NCBI GenBank assembly: GCA_034509495.1
Contig: CM067508.1
Location: forward strand, 29,548,071 to 29,612,070
Reading direction: 5' to 3'
Length of the DNA: 64,000 nt
Source: Acestrorhynchus altus
Lineage: Eukaryota; Chordata; Actinopteri; Characiformes; Acestrorhynchidae
A program made the translations under genes and the position numbers. Shown one piece after another: positions 36,437 to 45,389 of this stretch; positions within the stretch are counted from its first letter, which is position 1, and every line of letters starts with the position of its first letter. The notes under the pieces were generated by a model that was given only the letters and a program-made list of their open reading frames with translations, had not been told where the DNA came from and searched no databases.

Positions 36437-37974
36437 ATGTGTGAACAAAGGCAATACTATCCACAGTATGACCTGCATTATATAAACACAGAGTATGGCC
36501 ACCATTTGCTCTCAAACCAGCCTCAGTTCTTCGTGGCATGGATCACACAAGACACTGGAAACATTCCTCTGAGATCCGATTTGACATGATTGTGTCACAC
36601 AAATCCAGCTAATTTTTCAGGAGCACTTTCATGCTGCAAATCTACCAAATCTCAGAGGTGTCGCTTTGGATTCAGATCTGGTACCAGGGAAGCCAACTGG
36701 AGAACAATGACTTCGCTGAACTGTTACTTTGTGACTTTGGTGTATATCGTGCTGAAAGTAACTATAAGACGAGGGGTAAATTGAGGCCGTGAAGGGATGC
36801 ACATGGTCAACAATGTTCAAATAGGCTGTGAAATTCAAGAGAAGACTGATTGGTCTTAATGGCCCTGCAGTGTGTCAAGAAAACACCCCACACTATTACA
36901 CCAGGCCCCACTGATTCCATGTTGTTGGCACCATATTCTGACCTGATCAGCTGTGCGCCTCTGAAAAAAACTGAGGTATGTCAGATCAGACTAGGTGTTT
37001 GCAGTCTTCAGCTGTCCAGTTCCTGTCCAGTGTAGCCTCACCTTGCTGTTTCTGGCAACAGTGAAACCAGTCTTATACTGTTGTAGTTCATCCTCCTCAA
37101 GGTTCAGTGCTGCCCACAGTGGTTACACAGTCAGTTTTTGTCAGCTCAAACCAGTCGGGCCAGTCTCATTTAACCTCTGTTTCCAACAAGGGGGTTCCAT
37201 CTGCAGAACTGCTACTGACTAGACACTTGCTCTAGAGCAGGGCTGTTTAATTACAGTTCAGTCATGCTGGAACGAGGGGATCAGACACAGGAGTGTTGGA
37301 GTGTTTAACCCACTCAAGTGTCACTGGTGGACAGAAAATAGGCCAGCTTCCTGTGAGGGACTGATAAAGGACCAGAGAATGACCAACACAAACCAAGCTC
37401 ACAGATGAGCTTCTGGCTCTGACTTTACATCTCCAAGGTGGAGCAACTAGTAACTAAGAGAGTGGAAAGTGTCTGAACACTCCAGCAGCACTGCTGTATC
37501 ACATCCATATCAGTATCACTACAGTGCTGAGAAAGACCACCACCCAAATAATACCTGCTCTGTGGTGGTCACATGGGCTCCCAACCATTGAAGAACCGGG
37601 CTAAAGAAGTATGGAGAAAATACAGACTGTAGTTATAGAACTACTAAGTGCTCCTGTAAGATAAACGGAGATAACAATGAACAGTCTGTGTGGAAGAAAG
37701 ACGTGGTCATACTTTTACGGCTGACTGGTGTAGAACCTCTGTCTTTGGCAAAGAACCCTTTTTTGAAGAGTGTAAAATCACAAAATGTTATTATAGAAAC
37801 AGAAATAAACAAGACTACTGTTATGAAACGACACAGCAATCCTCACCAACATACCAATGCCGAAGATGATTCTGTAGATATGCACTGTGGAGAAGTTGAT
37901 AAGGAGGAGGAAGAAGTTGAAAGCGAAGAGCGAGAGGCACAAGATTACGCAGATCCACTCCTGCAGTCGTTTTC
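20887..37974 (-). CDS. peds1: Plasmanylethanolamine desaturase PEDS1 (TMEM189/Kua), exons 2-6
   Basis: On the minus strand the coding exons are 37855-37974, 36278-36369, 29754-29898, 27113-27325 and 20887-21008. All junctions are GT-AG with matching phases, and together they give the last 230 residues. Human PEDS1 has about 270, so about 40 N-terminal residues (one exon) are missing. PEDS1 is an ER membrane enzyme that introduces the vinyl-ether double bond of plasmalogens. Visible motifs, in order: a first membrane segment (WICVILCLSLFAFNFFLLL), a second running into HWGADTWGS, FREHHIDPTAITRHDFIE, a third and fourth hydrophobic segment, QIHKWSHSYFGLPRW, then LPRKHHRIHHVSPHETYYC. The C-terminus is WLNYPLDRIGFWRR. 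The di-metal histidines all appear intact. One conserved Trp is Cys (LLQDCH). The gene is convergent with the NCOA5-like gene. Confidence 0.96.
21280..21309. repeat. Poly-T run
   Basis: Thirty T in a row. It may be the A-tail of a retroposed element on the minus strand, but no source sequence was recognised next to it. Confidence 0.85.
22806..22846. repeat. (CA)n microsatellite
   Basis: About 20 CA units. Confidence 0.95.
23304..23345. repeat. (GA)n microsatellite, interrupted
   Basis: GA units interrupted by tgcaa; the surrounding 200 bases are also GA- or CT-rich. Confidence 0.9.
23599..23645. repeat. (CA)n microsatellite
   Basis: About 23 CA units. Confidence 0.95.
24112..24335. mobile_element. 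Common teleost interspersed repeat ('caaatcaaat...aaagcagatttacag' type)
   Basis: The sequence has the order caaatcaaatcatttgtata, tcacaaagcagatttacaga, gaccccccactgagcagg, acagtggcaaggaaaaattc and ccttaggaggaaccagactc. This is a very widespread non-coding repeat of fish genomes. I recognise it from its sequence but cannot assign its class. Confidence 0.7.
25660..25960. mobile_element. Palindromic MITE copy 2 (partial)
   Basis: The left end atcaaccacaacataatgac matches the Tc1-like terminus of the family. Internal ggtcaggaccccacaggacc and gcagctattatttggatggt follow. It is truncated after the central palindrome. Confidence 0.75.
27113..27325 (-). CDS. peds1: PEDS1 coding exon with two histidine boxes
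   Basis: This 213-bp exon starts after tctctcgcag and ends before gtagac on the minus strand, phase 1 in and out. It encodes ALVESYPWECFVFALAVFVT (membrane segment), then QIHKWSHSYFGLPRWVTLLQ, DCHLVLPRKHHRIHHVSPHE and TYYCITTG. The HKWSH and KHHRIHH clusters are the metal-ligand histidines of this desaturase family. Confidence 0.97.
27511..27584. repeat. (CA)n microsatellite, 74 bp
   Basis: Thirty-seven CA units, about 185 bases upstream of the PEDS1 acceptor at 27325 (GT repeat in the transcript). Confidence 0.95.
28185..28390 (-). mobile_element. Non-LTR retrotransposon reverse transcriptase tail
   Basis: The minus strand encodes GQRMLEMELLGRRRRGRPQR and RFMDVVKVED, then WWNR...KMEADDPLCR. 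This is the typical C-terminal end of fish LINE polyproteins (MLEMELPGRRxRGRPKRRFMD type). Only about 60 codons remain. Confidence 0.75.
29754..29898 (-). CDS. peds1: PEDS1 coding exon with FREHHIDP motif
   Basis: This 145-bp exon starts after ctgtgcag and ends before gtacaa on the minus strand. It begins in phase 0 with AFIRPFREHHIDPTAITRHD, continues FIETNGDNCMITILPLAHMA, and ends YKLLSYTP. The EHH and RHD histidines are family-defining. It is almost identical to human PEDS1 up to NGDNC. Confidence 0.97.
30000..30970. mobile_element. hAT-like fragments ('gactgcacgatattgg' type) around an AT repeat
   Basis: ggactgcacgatattggaaa at 30006 and the gcaaaatattaatattaata block near 30602 resemble the widespread fish elements whose ends read GGGCTGCACGATAT. 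Similar pieces occur at 55495-55815 and 63257-63490. Edges are not defined. Confidence 0.4.
30246..30305. repeat. (TA)n microsatellite
   Basis: About 29 TA units with one interruption. It produces spurious Tyr/Ile open frames on both strands. Confidence 0.95.
31230..32460. promoter_or_regulatory. CpG-rich, repeat-poor block in a PEDS1 intron
   Basis: This stretch is clearly richer in G+C and CpG than its surroundings (for example gcgtgcgggtgtcac, cggcccgcggagcgcatg, tcgcgcctcgcctcgccgac). It also has AT-core sites such as cctaatgaaagg, tttaatcacgctcattagcg and gatcctaattatcctcg. No recognised repeat or conserved coding frame was found. It is a candidate CpG island, internal promoter or conserved enhancer. 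Confidence 0.45.
33428..33540. mobile_element. Short interspersed element ('gtggtccccaaccaccggg' type)
   Basis: The sequence gatcagtggtccccaaccac followed by cgggccatggaccagtacc is the end of a widespread vertebrate hAT-like repeat. Only one end is recognisable. Confidence 0.5.
34661..35095. mobile_element. Palindromic MITE copy 3
   Basis: It contains agcagtgctgctggagcatt on the left and actctagcaacactgctgtg on the right in inverted relation, plus cagtggtcctgtggggtcct near the right end. Confidence 0.8.
35128..35204. repeat. (CA)n microsatellite, 77 bp
   Basis: About 38 CA units immediately after the palindromic MITE. Confidence 0.95.
35740..35960 (+). mobile_element. tRNA-derived SINE
   Basis: It contains ttggaaggttgccagttcat (B-box-like GGTTGCCAGTTCA), then gtgcccttgagcaaggcact, ggtgccatggatagggctg and tgctcactaccaacccctag. 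The order and sequence match a common fish tRNA-derived SINE. The A-box end is degraded. Confidence 0.65.
36278..36369 (-). CDS. peds1: PEDS1 coding exon with HWGADTWGS motif
   Basis: This 92-bp exon encodes VTGIVTADFASGMVHWGADT and WGSVDIPVIGK on the minus strand and ends before gtgaat. The motif matches human LSGLVHWGADTWGSVELPIV. Its acceptor polypyrimidine tract is a long CT run. Confidence 0.96.
36370..36434 (-). promoter_or_regulatory. CT-microsatellite polypyrimidine tract of a PEDS1 acceptor
   Basis: On the minus strand a run of about 27 CT units passes through cctcctcg to the acceptor cag at 36370-36372. The repeat serves as the polypyrimidine tract of the exon at 36278-36369. Confidence 0.7.
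36378..36434. repeat. (GA)n microsatellite
   Basis: About 27 GA units next to a PEDS1 acceptor. Confidence 0.95.
36485..37235. mobile_element. Dispersed fish repeat ('cctcagttcttcgtggcatg' type)
   Basis: gccaccatttgctctcaaac, cctcagttcttcgtggcatg, cagatctggtaccagggaag, cacactattacaccaggccc and caaccagtcg-like blocks are characteristic of a non-coding DNA-transposon-like repeat in fish. I recognise the pattern but not the superfamily. Confidence 0.45.
37268..37655. mobile_element. Palindromic MITE copy 4
   Basis: gatcagacacaggagtgttg on the left and cactccagcagcactgctgt on the right are inverted; ctgctctgtggtggtcacat lies near the right end. Confidence 0.8.
37855..37974 (-). CDS. peds1: PEDS1 coding exon 2, first membrane segment
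   Basis: This 120-bp exon follows gtttttacag and ends before gtatgt on the minus strand. It encodes GKRLQEWICVILCLSLFAFN, FFLLLINFSTVHIYRIIFGI. GKRLQEW is identical to the human start of this exon. Phase 1 entry predicts that exon 1 ends in G, as in human (SPG-KRLQEW). No exon 1 (RWGxQHAGARELAxLYSPG type) was found to its right. Confidence 0.94.
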
Positions 37975-38079
37975 CTGTAAAAACACAGAAGTACACATTA
38001 GCTACGTAAACACACAAGCAGCAGTGTTTTAACACAACTGGTTCATATGATTATACACATATATGTGTCCTGGTTTTGA

Positions 38080-38200
38080 TAAAGTTACTGATTCTGCTTT
38101 TCAGGGAAGGCTTTCTACTAGATTTTGGAGCATTTGATTGCATTCAGCGACGAGTGTTTGAGAGGTCAGGATGTTGGAGGACTATCACCAACACACACAC
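38080..38200 (-). mobile_element. Tc1-type non-autonomous element fragment (family B)
   Basis: ggaaggctttctactagatt, catttgattgcattcagcga and gaggtcaggatgttggagga match the copies at 42.1, 48.6 and 54.5 kb. It is cut by the next element at 38213. Confidence 0.65.
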
Positions 38201-38212
38201 TTTATATATGTA

Positions 38213-38775
38213 CAGAGGTTGGGCAATGAAACTGAAACACCTGGTTTTAGACCACAATCATTTATTAGTTATGGTGAACTAGGGCCTCCTTTTGTGGCCA
38301 ATACAGCATCAATTCATCTTGGGAATGACATTTTTTGGATACAATCCGGGTTAGCACCCAACATCCCTTTCAGACAGCTTCTTCCTGCGTCCACAGTTAA
38401 TCCTGTTGGATGTGGTTGGTCCTTCTTTGTGGTGCTGACATTACCCTGGACACCGTGGCTCTTGATACATCACAAAGACAACTGGTTCATATGATTATAC
38501 ACATGTCTTGGTCACAGATGTGTCTTGGTCACAGATGCGCCAGCAAGACGTGCACCAACAATTTGTCCTCTTTTGAACTCTGGTATGTCCCACATAATGT
38601 TGTGTTCATTGCAGTATTTAGAGCAAATCTGTGCTCTTACCTGCTAATTGAACCTTCACACTCTGCTCTTACTGGTGCAATTAATGAAGATTGGCCACCA
38701 GGCTGCTCCAATTTAGCCATGAAACCTCCCACACTAAAATGACAGGTGTTTCAGTTTCTTTGTTTAACCCCTGTG
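38213..38775. mobile_element. TIR-bounded DNA element ('gaaactgaaacacctg' ends)
   Basis: The left end cagaggttgggcaatgaaac continues tgaaacacctg. The right end has the inverted form caggtgtttcagtttctttg followed by tttaacccctgt. The left flank is TA. The interior has a short plus-strand frame without recognisable transposase. The size (563 bp) and ends suggest a Tc1/mariner-type non-autonomous element. Confidence 0.75.
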
Positions 38776-39189
38776 TGTGAGCGTGCGTGCGTGTGTGTGT
38801 GTGTGAGCATGTGTGTATATGTATATATATATGTATAAATAACAGCTTTTTGTTTAGTTTATTTTTGCTATAAACCTTATGAAAAAAGCTAAAACCATAA
38901 ATGAGCATGAGATGCTTGAAGTAGGTATTATATAACAGATTACATACTAATCAAAAGACACTGATTAATTATATGAACACATACTGTAATTCACAGTCAC
39001 TAAGAGCTCCACAAGACTGGGGAAAAAAAACGGACACTGCAATGTTTCTTTTTAAATTAATTATACTTGGCAGAAATAGTCTGTCTTTGGTAGATATGTA
39101 ATGGAAACTGATAACGGAGTGAATTTGTCCTTTGTATCCTACAGAAAGAAAAACCTTGATGTGCTTGATTTAATTTGCTTTATTAAGAT

Positions 39190-39930
39190 GCTGAAGTGAT
39201 ACCCTGTGCAGCCCTACAATCAACCTTAAGTCCAGATTTTGAAAAACTGGCTCATTGGCCAAACAATGTTCACATACTGTATGTTTAATGTGGTAGTAAA
39301 CAATCTCCTGCAGGTGGCATTTCATGAGGATAATCTGGCTATAAATACCTGTGGGGTGTGTGACTGGATTCATAGATTGAGAACGCACAGTGCAGTGAAT
39401 GTCTTCTTCGATGTGTGTAACATGGGTCACAAAGCAGATGTTAATGACGGGCTAAAAAGGTGTGACTGTATTCAGGAGTGCCAAAGGCCAGAGTGTAGAA
39501 CATAGCTGAATTTGCAGGTGCATCAAACGTGCACTCATAAGGTCTACCAGTGGCAAAAATCCCAGTCTACAGGAAATTCCAGAAGACAAAATGGACACAC
39601 AGGGACCATAAGCATGTTTTGCGGCTTGTGAATGAAAATCGATTCCCTGCCAGGCAAGAATTGCTTCTAAAAGTCAACACAGACACTTCACAAGCAATTT
39701 CTGAAAGCAAACTCCACAGGGAATCACAGACGATCCACAGAGAGGGACACAAGAGGCCTTTGATGAGTTTCTTTTTTGGCTACAATTCTGATGAGAACTG
39801 GGATTTCTGCCACTGCTGGTACACCAGTATGAACGTACACGTTGATACACCTGCAAATTCAGCTACTTCCTTCACTCCTTTCAGCCTTTTCTCACTGTTT
39901 GAATCCTGTCGCACACCCTTTTAATGTATT
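39190..39930 (+). mobile_element. Tc1/mariner-type remnant with DNA-binding half
   Basis: The frame at 39550-39924 reads RDHKHVLRLVNENRFPARQE, then LLLKVNTDTSQAISESKLHR and ESQTIHREGHKRPLM. The spacing fits the second helix-turn-helix region of Tc1 transposases (RxxRTLxRIVxKN, then STxTVRRELHKxGxxGR). The catalytic half is absent and the upstream part is broken. Confidence 0.6.
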
Positions 39931-40137
39931 TTCCTATGTAACATCATCTGCAGGAACTAGAAATATCTACCAGCTTAAAACACACACACAGTGACTGACT
40001 GACTGGTCTGAGGAGCTCATTTAATTAGTATTAGAGGGACATTTGATACCATAAAGGCCATTTTAGTAAATAAGATTCATCCAATTATTTATGAAAATCA
40101 TAACACACAACACAATGGGACACACAAGTGCACTCTT

Positions 40138-40199
40138 TTTAGGGGACAACTAAAAAGGGATCAATGAAGTTCTATACATTTTTCGTTGTCCCCTAAAAT
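40138..40199. repeat. Short inverted repeat, TTTTAGGGGACAAC arms
   Basis: The left arm ttttaggggacaac and right arm gttgtcccctaaaa are exact 14-bp inverted copies about 30 bases apart. It could form a hairpin or be a small MITE. Confidence 0.7.
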
Positions 40200-40549
40200 G
40201 ACAGACTCAAAGTTACATCTACTGCATATATAAGAATGGACAATCAGCAGTGGCATCTCATTAGTAATGGAATAAGTCTGTGGTCATGGTCAGCAGCAGC
40301 AGAGTTCACAGATAGTAGCAGACAACATCACTCAGAACTCTGAAAGGTCTTCAGGGTCAGCAGACAAGAGACAAGACTTCAACTGGGGGAGTGTGTGTGT
40401 GTCCCATTATGGTGAGTGCTCGGGAGTAATCGGCCGGATGAAGACAAGTTGTAGAGTGAGGCTGGGGTCATGATCTCCGGTGATGCTAGTATGGGCCTGA
40501 CACAGCTAAAAACACACAGGTCAGCTGTGAGGGCATGAGAGGGGGGCCA

Positions 40550-40925
40550 GGGCAGGGCCGGCCCAGACCACCACGCTCGCAGTGTGACCCAGTGGCTGGA
40601 GTTAGAGGGAAAGAAAGGGAGTGATTAAAGCCCTACTGCATTATTCACTCCAGGCCGCCCTGGACACCAGACATCAATCCTATCTCCATCTCCCCATCTA
40701 GTCAACTCTCTCCCTTCATCCCTCGCTCCATCTCCATTTTCATTCGTTTGCATATATCAGTCGTTAACTACAGGAAACCATTTCTGGTTCTTCTTTTGCC
40801 TTGCTCCGCCCTCCCCTTCTGCCTCTCTTCCTCTCTCTGGCTGTGCAGGCGCAGGGCCTGGAGTGGCACAGTGGAGTCAGCTCTTCTGAAAATTTAATGC
40901 CATTAGAGGATCTGCCTTGAGAAGA
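40550..40925. promoter_or_regulatory. Candidate conserved non-coding segment
   Basis: A repeat-poor stretch with CT-rich tracts and AT-core sites (aaatttaatgccattagagg, tcgtttgcatatatcag, an octamer-like TTTGCATA). It has no coding frame. Its proposed role rests only on low repeat content and motif density. Confidence 0.3.
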
Positions 40926-41309
40926 TGGAGAAGCTTGAGGAGGCTGAAAGGAGGATATTGATGACAGCTATTTATAGTACCTCAGCGGGCCAACTTACGG
41001 CAAGCGACCGAACAATGGACCACGCCAGAGCAATTACACACACACAGAAAGCGATCAACACGCAAACGCAACATCTACGATCACCTTACATACCAGCAGC
41101 TCCAATAGCTCTTCAGATATTTCATTTCAGGAAATGCCGTGACCTGAATCTAGAGCTGCTGAAGTTAAAGCACTCCAGGAAAACACCCTTTTTCTGTAGA
41201 ACACAGAGCTACCAGACACCTGGGTCATGAGCCCACACTTCTCTCAGCTGATCATGACTGAATCGACCGAAGTTGAAATGTAGGCGCTGCAACAGCAAAG
41301 CGTGAGCTG

Positions 41310-41800
41310 GAGGATTATGACCACCTTATTTCTACACTCACTGTCCATTTCATCAGCTCCACTGAACAAACAGAAGCTTTGAAGTTCTAGAATTCCAGAC
41401 TGTAGTCCATCTGCATACTTTGATAGCCTCCTTTCACTCTGTTCTTCAATATTCAGGACCCCACAGGACCACCAGAGAGCAGGTATTATGCAGGTAGTGA
41501 ATCATTCTCAGCACCACTCATGTGGTGGTGTATTAGTGGGTGTTGCATTGATACGAGTGGATCAGCCACAGCAGTGCTGCTGGAGTGTTTAAACCCCTCA
41601 GTGCCTTGTGGGCTGCATCCTGTGACCACTGATGAAAGACTAGAGGATGACCGACACAAACTCTGCACAAACAGACGAGCTTCTGTCTCATTACAACTGC
41701 AAGTATGTAAGAGTGTCCAACAGAGTGGACAGTGAGTGGACACAATGTTTAAACACTCCAGCAGCACTGCTGTGTCTGATCCACAGAAAACCACGGTCTT
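41310..41800. mobile_element. Palindromic MITE copy 5
   Basis: ggatcagccacagcagtgct (left) and agcactgctgtgtctgatcc (right) are inverted around a 180-bp centre. tcaggaccccacaggaccac lies near the left end. Confidence 0.85.
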
Positions 41801-42089
41801 ATACATTATAAATATGACAGCACTGAAGGGCAGAGTTACTAATAAAACACAGCTGTGTGTCCGTATAGAATGTTACACTCGGGTGAAGGGGGGATACTTC
41901 TGACCTGTAATGTCTGGAACACTGATATTGGTGTTGAACCCTATAAAATCATCCTGTATTGCTGTTACACGGTTAACAAGTGGAATCGTCATACCGTGTT
42001 ACCGTGTTTAAATCAGGATAATTACAAAACACACTTTAGTACATGAAACACAACGTATTGGGACATTTCATCATTTCTTCTGAAGTAAC

Positions 42090-42240
42090 TGTCTCTTGCT
42101 CCAGGGAAGACTTTTCCAGGGAAGTCTAGCTGTGAGGATTTGACTGCATTCCACGACAAGTGTTAGTGAGGCCGGCATGTTGGGTGATCACCACCCCACC
42201 TCATCCCCTACCATCAATACTGGGCAGTTCTATAAGACAA
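42090..42240 (-). mobile_element. Family B Tc1-type non-autonomous fragment
   Basis: gtgaggatttgactgcattc, gttagtgaggccggcatgtt and accccacctcatcccctacc match the 48.6-kb copy in the same orientation. Confidence 0.6.
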
Positions 42241-42639
42241 CTAAAATATCTGCCTGGTCATAGAACACATACCTGGTACACTGGTACACATACACTGTAG
42301 GCCACCATTTCAGCCTGTCCTCCCCTGAGACAACTTAACTCCAAGATTAGTGTAATCATTATTAATGCATTATTTATGATTATAGTCCTGCTTCATAAAC
42401 TCACACATACATATTACTTACTCGTTATTTATTTAATACTGAATTATAATTACTGGACTTCATTATAATTACCTGATCAAGGGGGTGTCGTCGGTTGTGT
42501 GTCCCTGTATGTTTTTAATCACTTTGAGATTTTTCATACATTCCCATAACATGGTTTTGGTATTATTGTCATTTCAAGAATAAATTGCTAAATTTATTTG
42601 GAACTACTGGGCTAGTTATCGAAATCCTCACTTCTGTCA

Positions 42640-43140
42640 CAAGTGGGGTTGAGTATGAATCATTCAAGTGTTACTTTCTCAAACCTACCCACAGTTCCAT
42701 TCCAGTCAGCTGATTCCTTCTGGATGCAGCTATTTTTTGACGATCATTATATTTTGGAGATACAAGGTTACCGAGTGACAGTGACAAGTCAAAAGCCTGT
42801 TCTCATCAATCATTCAAAGTCATTTTCCTATGGGCTGCATGTTTCGTCACTGAAGCACATAAGACCATAGCTATGCCACAGGTGTGAGGAAGAACGTGTG
42901 TCGAGTTGTTCTCCATTTCTGCGTACACGTCTCATCTGCCGTGAAGATGTGTCAACACCGTGACCAGGTTCTGTTACTACATAACCGTGAGGTCATTCTG
43001 AACAGGGCTATCATTAGTGAGGACACGCAAGACTTGGCGGAATACAGAACGTCTGTCAGAGTGGACGTAATCCTCAGACTGGTAAAAACTATAGGCACTG
43101 CACATTTGCACTGGACAGTACAGAGAACTTGTCAGTAATC
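42640..43140. mobile_element. Unclassified dispersed repeat
   Basis: The stretch gctgattccttctggatgca at 42709 recurs in inverted orientation at about 18890-18925 (ttgcacccaaaaggaatcca). The downstream part has a broken frame ending HLHWTVQRTCQ. It is probably a degenerate DNA transposon. Confidence 0.4.
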
Positions 43141-43379
43141 ACCTAAACCACAGCATCCCCCAAGATAAAGACTAATCCAGTTCCAATAGGACTTGTGACC
43201 TCTTCTCCAACACTCGATTTCAGAGACAGAAAACTGAAAGGCAAAAGCCATTTACCCACTCTCACGTTCACCATCCATCTCCTGCACACTCACAAATAAA
43301 CACACGAGCCTGCACAGCACTGGGGCTGCTGTCAGGTGATCAGCGTCAGTGGTTGGATCCTCATGCTCCCCGGCGAGGG

Positions 43380-43710
43380 CAGAATCTAGGCCAGGCCTCA
43401 GCAGAGCTGCCGCCGCCGCAGCACCGTCCCCCTGTCCGCGGGACCCAAGCCATGCGCTCATTAATACAGTCCTGACAACAACGTGCTCCCCAGCAGCCCC
43501 CCGCGCCAATCGCTCACACCCGCGCCCCCTTCCCTGCTCGCTGGCATGGGGAATTAACCTGGGAGGGGTGGTGGGAAGATGGAGGAGGGAGGGGGTGCTA
43601 ATAGGCTGAAATTAATCAACGACGCCTGATTCGACGCAGAGGGGCGGCTAGAGTGCCATACAACGCCCCGTGAATGCTAATGCATTCCTGCTCTCTTTCC
43701 CTCCATCTCA
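43380..43710. promoter_or_regulatory. Candidate regulatory segment with GC-rich and AT-core halves
   Basis: A GC-rich half (gagctgccgccgccgcagca) is followed by gctaataggctgaaattaat, cgacgcctgattcgacg and gaatgctaatgcattcctgc. There is no repeat or coding signal. Functional status is inferred only from composition. Confidence 0.3.
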
Positions 43711-44387
43711 CCCGTTTAACTTCCACGGGCGCCTATAGCAGACTGGAATGCAGTCTCCTCCATCATTCGGTTGCACTGCATGCTTGGCGCACTTGCTTTA
43801 TTGTGGCTGCGTCCAGGAAAAATCTGCCTCTCTCTTTTCTGGGTGCAGGTGAAAATGCAGATAGCAGGGACTCATCAATTTCCAAAGTGTAAGGTTTTCC
43901 AGGATGATGCATGTTGTCACTGTCAATTGGAAAAACTAGGAATTTTGTAAATTGTACTTTTATTAGAGAGGAAAAGCAAGGACATACAGGGTCAGAGATT
44001 CAAATTCCTGAGAGCAGTTCATCTACTAATAGCACCCCTTTAAGGACAATCTTGCCTTGTGGAGATGCCTGCTAAATGTGAGCAAGTGCGTGAATGGCTG
44101 AGGGGCCTCATTCACGTCTCAGGGCTTTTATTCTGAAATTTGAAAACTATGTGAGCAAAGAAATACAACAAACAGCCCCTTCCTTCTCATTTTCCTCTGT
44201 AACCCAATATCTGGGTCATCAGCCCCACCCCCTCTGTATGTAGGTTGAGCATGTACATGTGGACAGAGCAGTAAACATGCACTGGAATGGCATTAAATGT
44301 GGGTCTAAAATTTCTAACTTAACAAGACAAAAATTGGAGATTGTTCTGTTAGTTGTCTAGATAAGCAAAAATAATGGCTTTCAGATG

Positions 44388-44772
44388 TCCATCCATCCAT
44401 TTTCTGAACCGCTTATTCCTGAATAGGGTCACCGGGGAGCCGGCGCCCCAGCCGGCAACTCTGAGCGCAAGGGTGGGAAACAACCCTAGACAGGGCGCTA
44501 GTCCATCGTAGGGCGCACACACTCACACTAAGGGCCACTTTAGAGTCACCAATTCACCTACCATGCATGTCTTTGGACAGGTCCTCCTTTGGACTGTGGG
44601 GGAAACCGGAGTACCCGGAGGAAACCCACGCGAACACAGGGAAAACAAGCAAACTCCACACAGAAACTTCCCAGGTTGCCTCACCCGGCGATCAAACCCA
44701 GGTCGGTCCCAACCTTCAAGAAGGACCAACCTTCTTGCTGTGAGGCAACAGCGCTATCCACTGTGCCACTGA
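44388..44772 (+). mobile_element. CCATCC-tailed dispersed repeat, copy 1
   Basis: It begins tccatccatccattttctga, then ccgcttattcctgaataggg, ccaattcacctaccatgcat, gaaaccggagtacccggagg, aaacccacgcgaacacaggg and ends gcgctatccactgtgccact. This is a very common fish and reptile retroposon 3' region. Further copies lie at about 57845-58118 (minus) and 63500-63790 (plus). Confidence 0.75.
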
Positions 44773-44839
44773 TGTTCAGATGTCATGCCACAGTATTATT
44801 TTTATTTGTATGTTATTTTATTTTTCCTTCAGCTGTATC

Positions 44840-45345
44840 ATTCCAAAATGGAAGGAAAACATCTGCAGGGATGTTCCCATCTGGACAGCCACCTAGAGCT
44901 CTGTGGTACTTCTATGTACAGGATCTCAGGGCCAAATGTATCTCTTTACCAGGTCAGGCAATCATGCAAGTCCCCCCAGTTGTGGGACTCCTTCAACCAA
45001 TTCTGGACAGATTGGGCCCAAGGGGACAGAGCTGGAATCCAGCTGGAATATCCCATCTTTGTAGGGGTACATGAAGTCCGAGAAAGACTACAAATGGTCA
45101 CCAAGCAGTGAAATACAGTGGACAACATCACGTTTAGATGGCTCTGTGCACCCAAACCATGCTATGAGAATATACCCCACACCAGTATGGAACCACCATA
45201 ATTGTGCAAAGTGCCTTGTTGACATCTATGGCTTTATGGGGTCTGTGCCATACAGGAACCCCATCATCTACCCAAAACAGTCCTCTAGGGTCCAGTTAAC
45301 AACGTCACGAGTCCAGGTTATGCACTGTGTCTAGTGTTGAGGTGT
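44840..45345 (-). mobile_element. Tc1/mariner-type transposase remnant
   Basis: On the minus strand the region reads through Trp-Gly and TMVVPYWCGVYSHSMVWVHR-like sequence, then FMYPYKDGIFQLDSSSV and PLGPICPELVEGV. The last parts correspond to the GIFQQDNAPxHxAxSVxxWF block of mariner/Tc1 enzymes. Multiple stops. Confidence 0.55.
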
Positions 45346-45389
45346 TAATAGTGGCACTCTGGTGGGTCTTCTGCTGCCAAGTCCAATAA

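Noticed and set aside
43252..43609. Ala-rich open frames in GC-rich DNA
   Set aside because: No conserved motif or splice context; the region is better explained as GC-rich non-coding sequence.
44388..44772. Overlapping open frames of 69-161 codons
   Set aside because: The DNA is a well-known dispersed repeat (CCATCC tail), not a gene.
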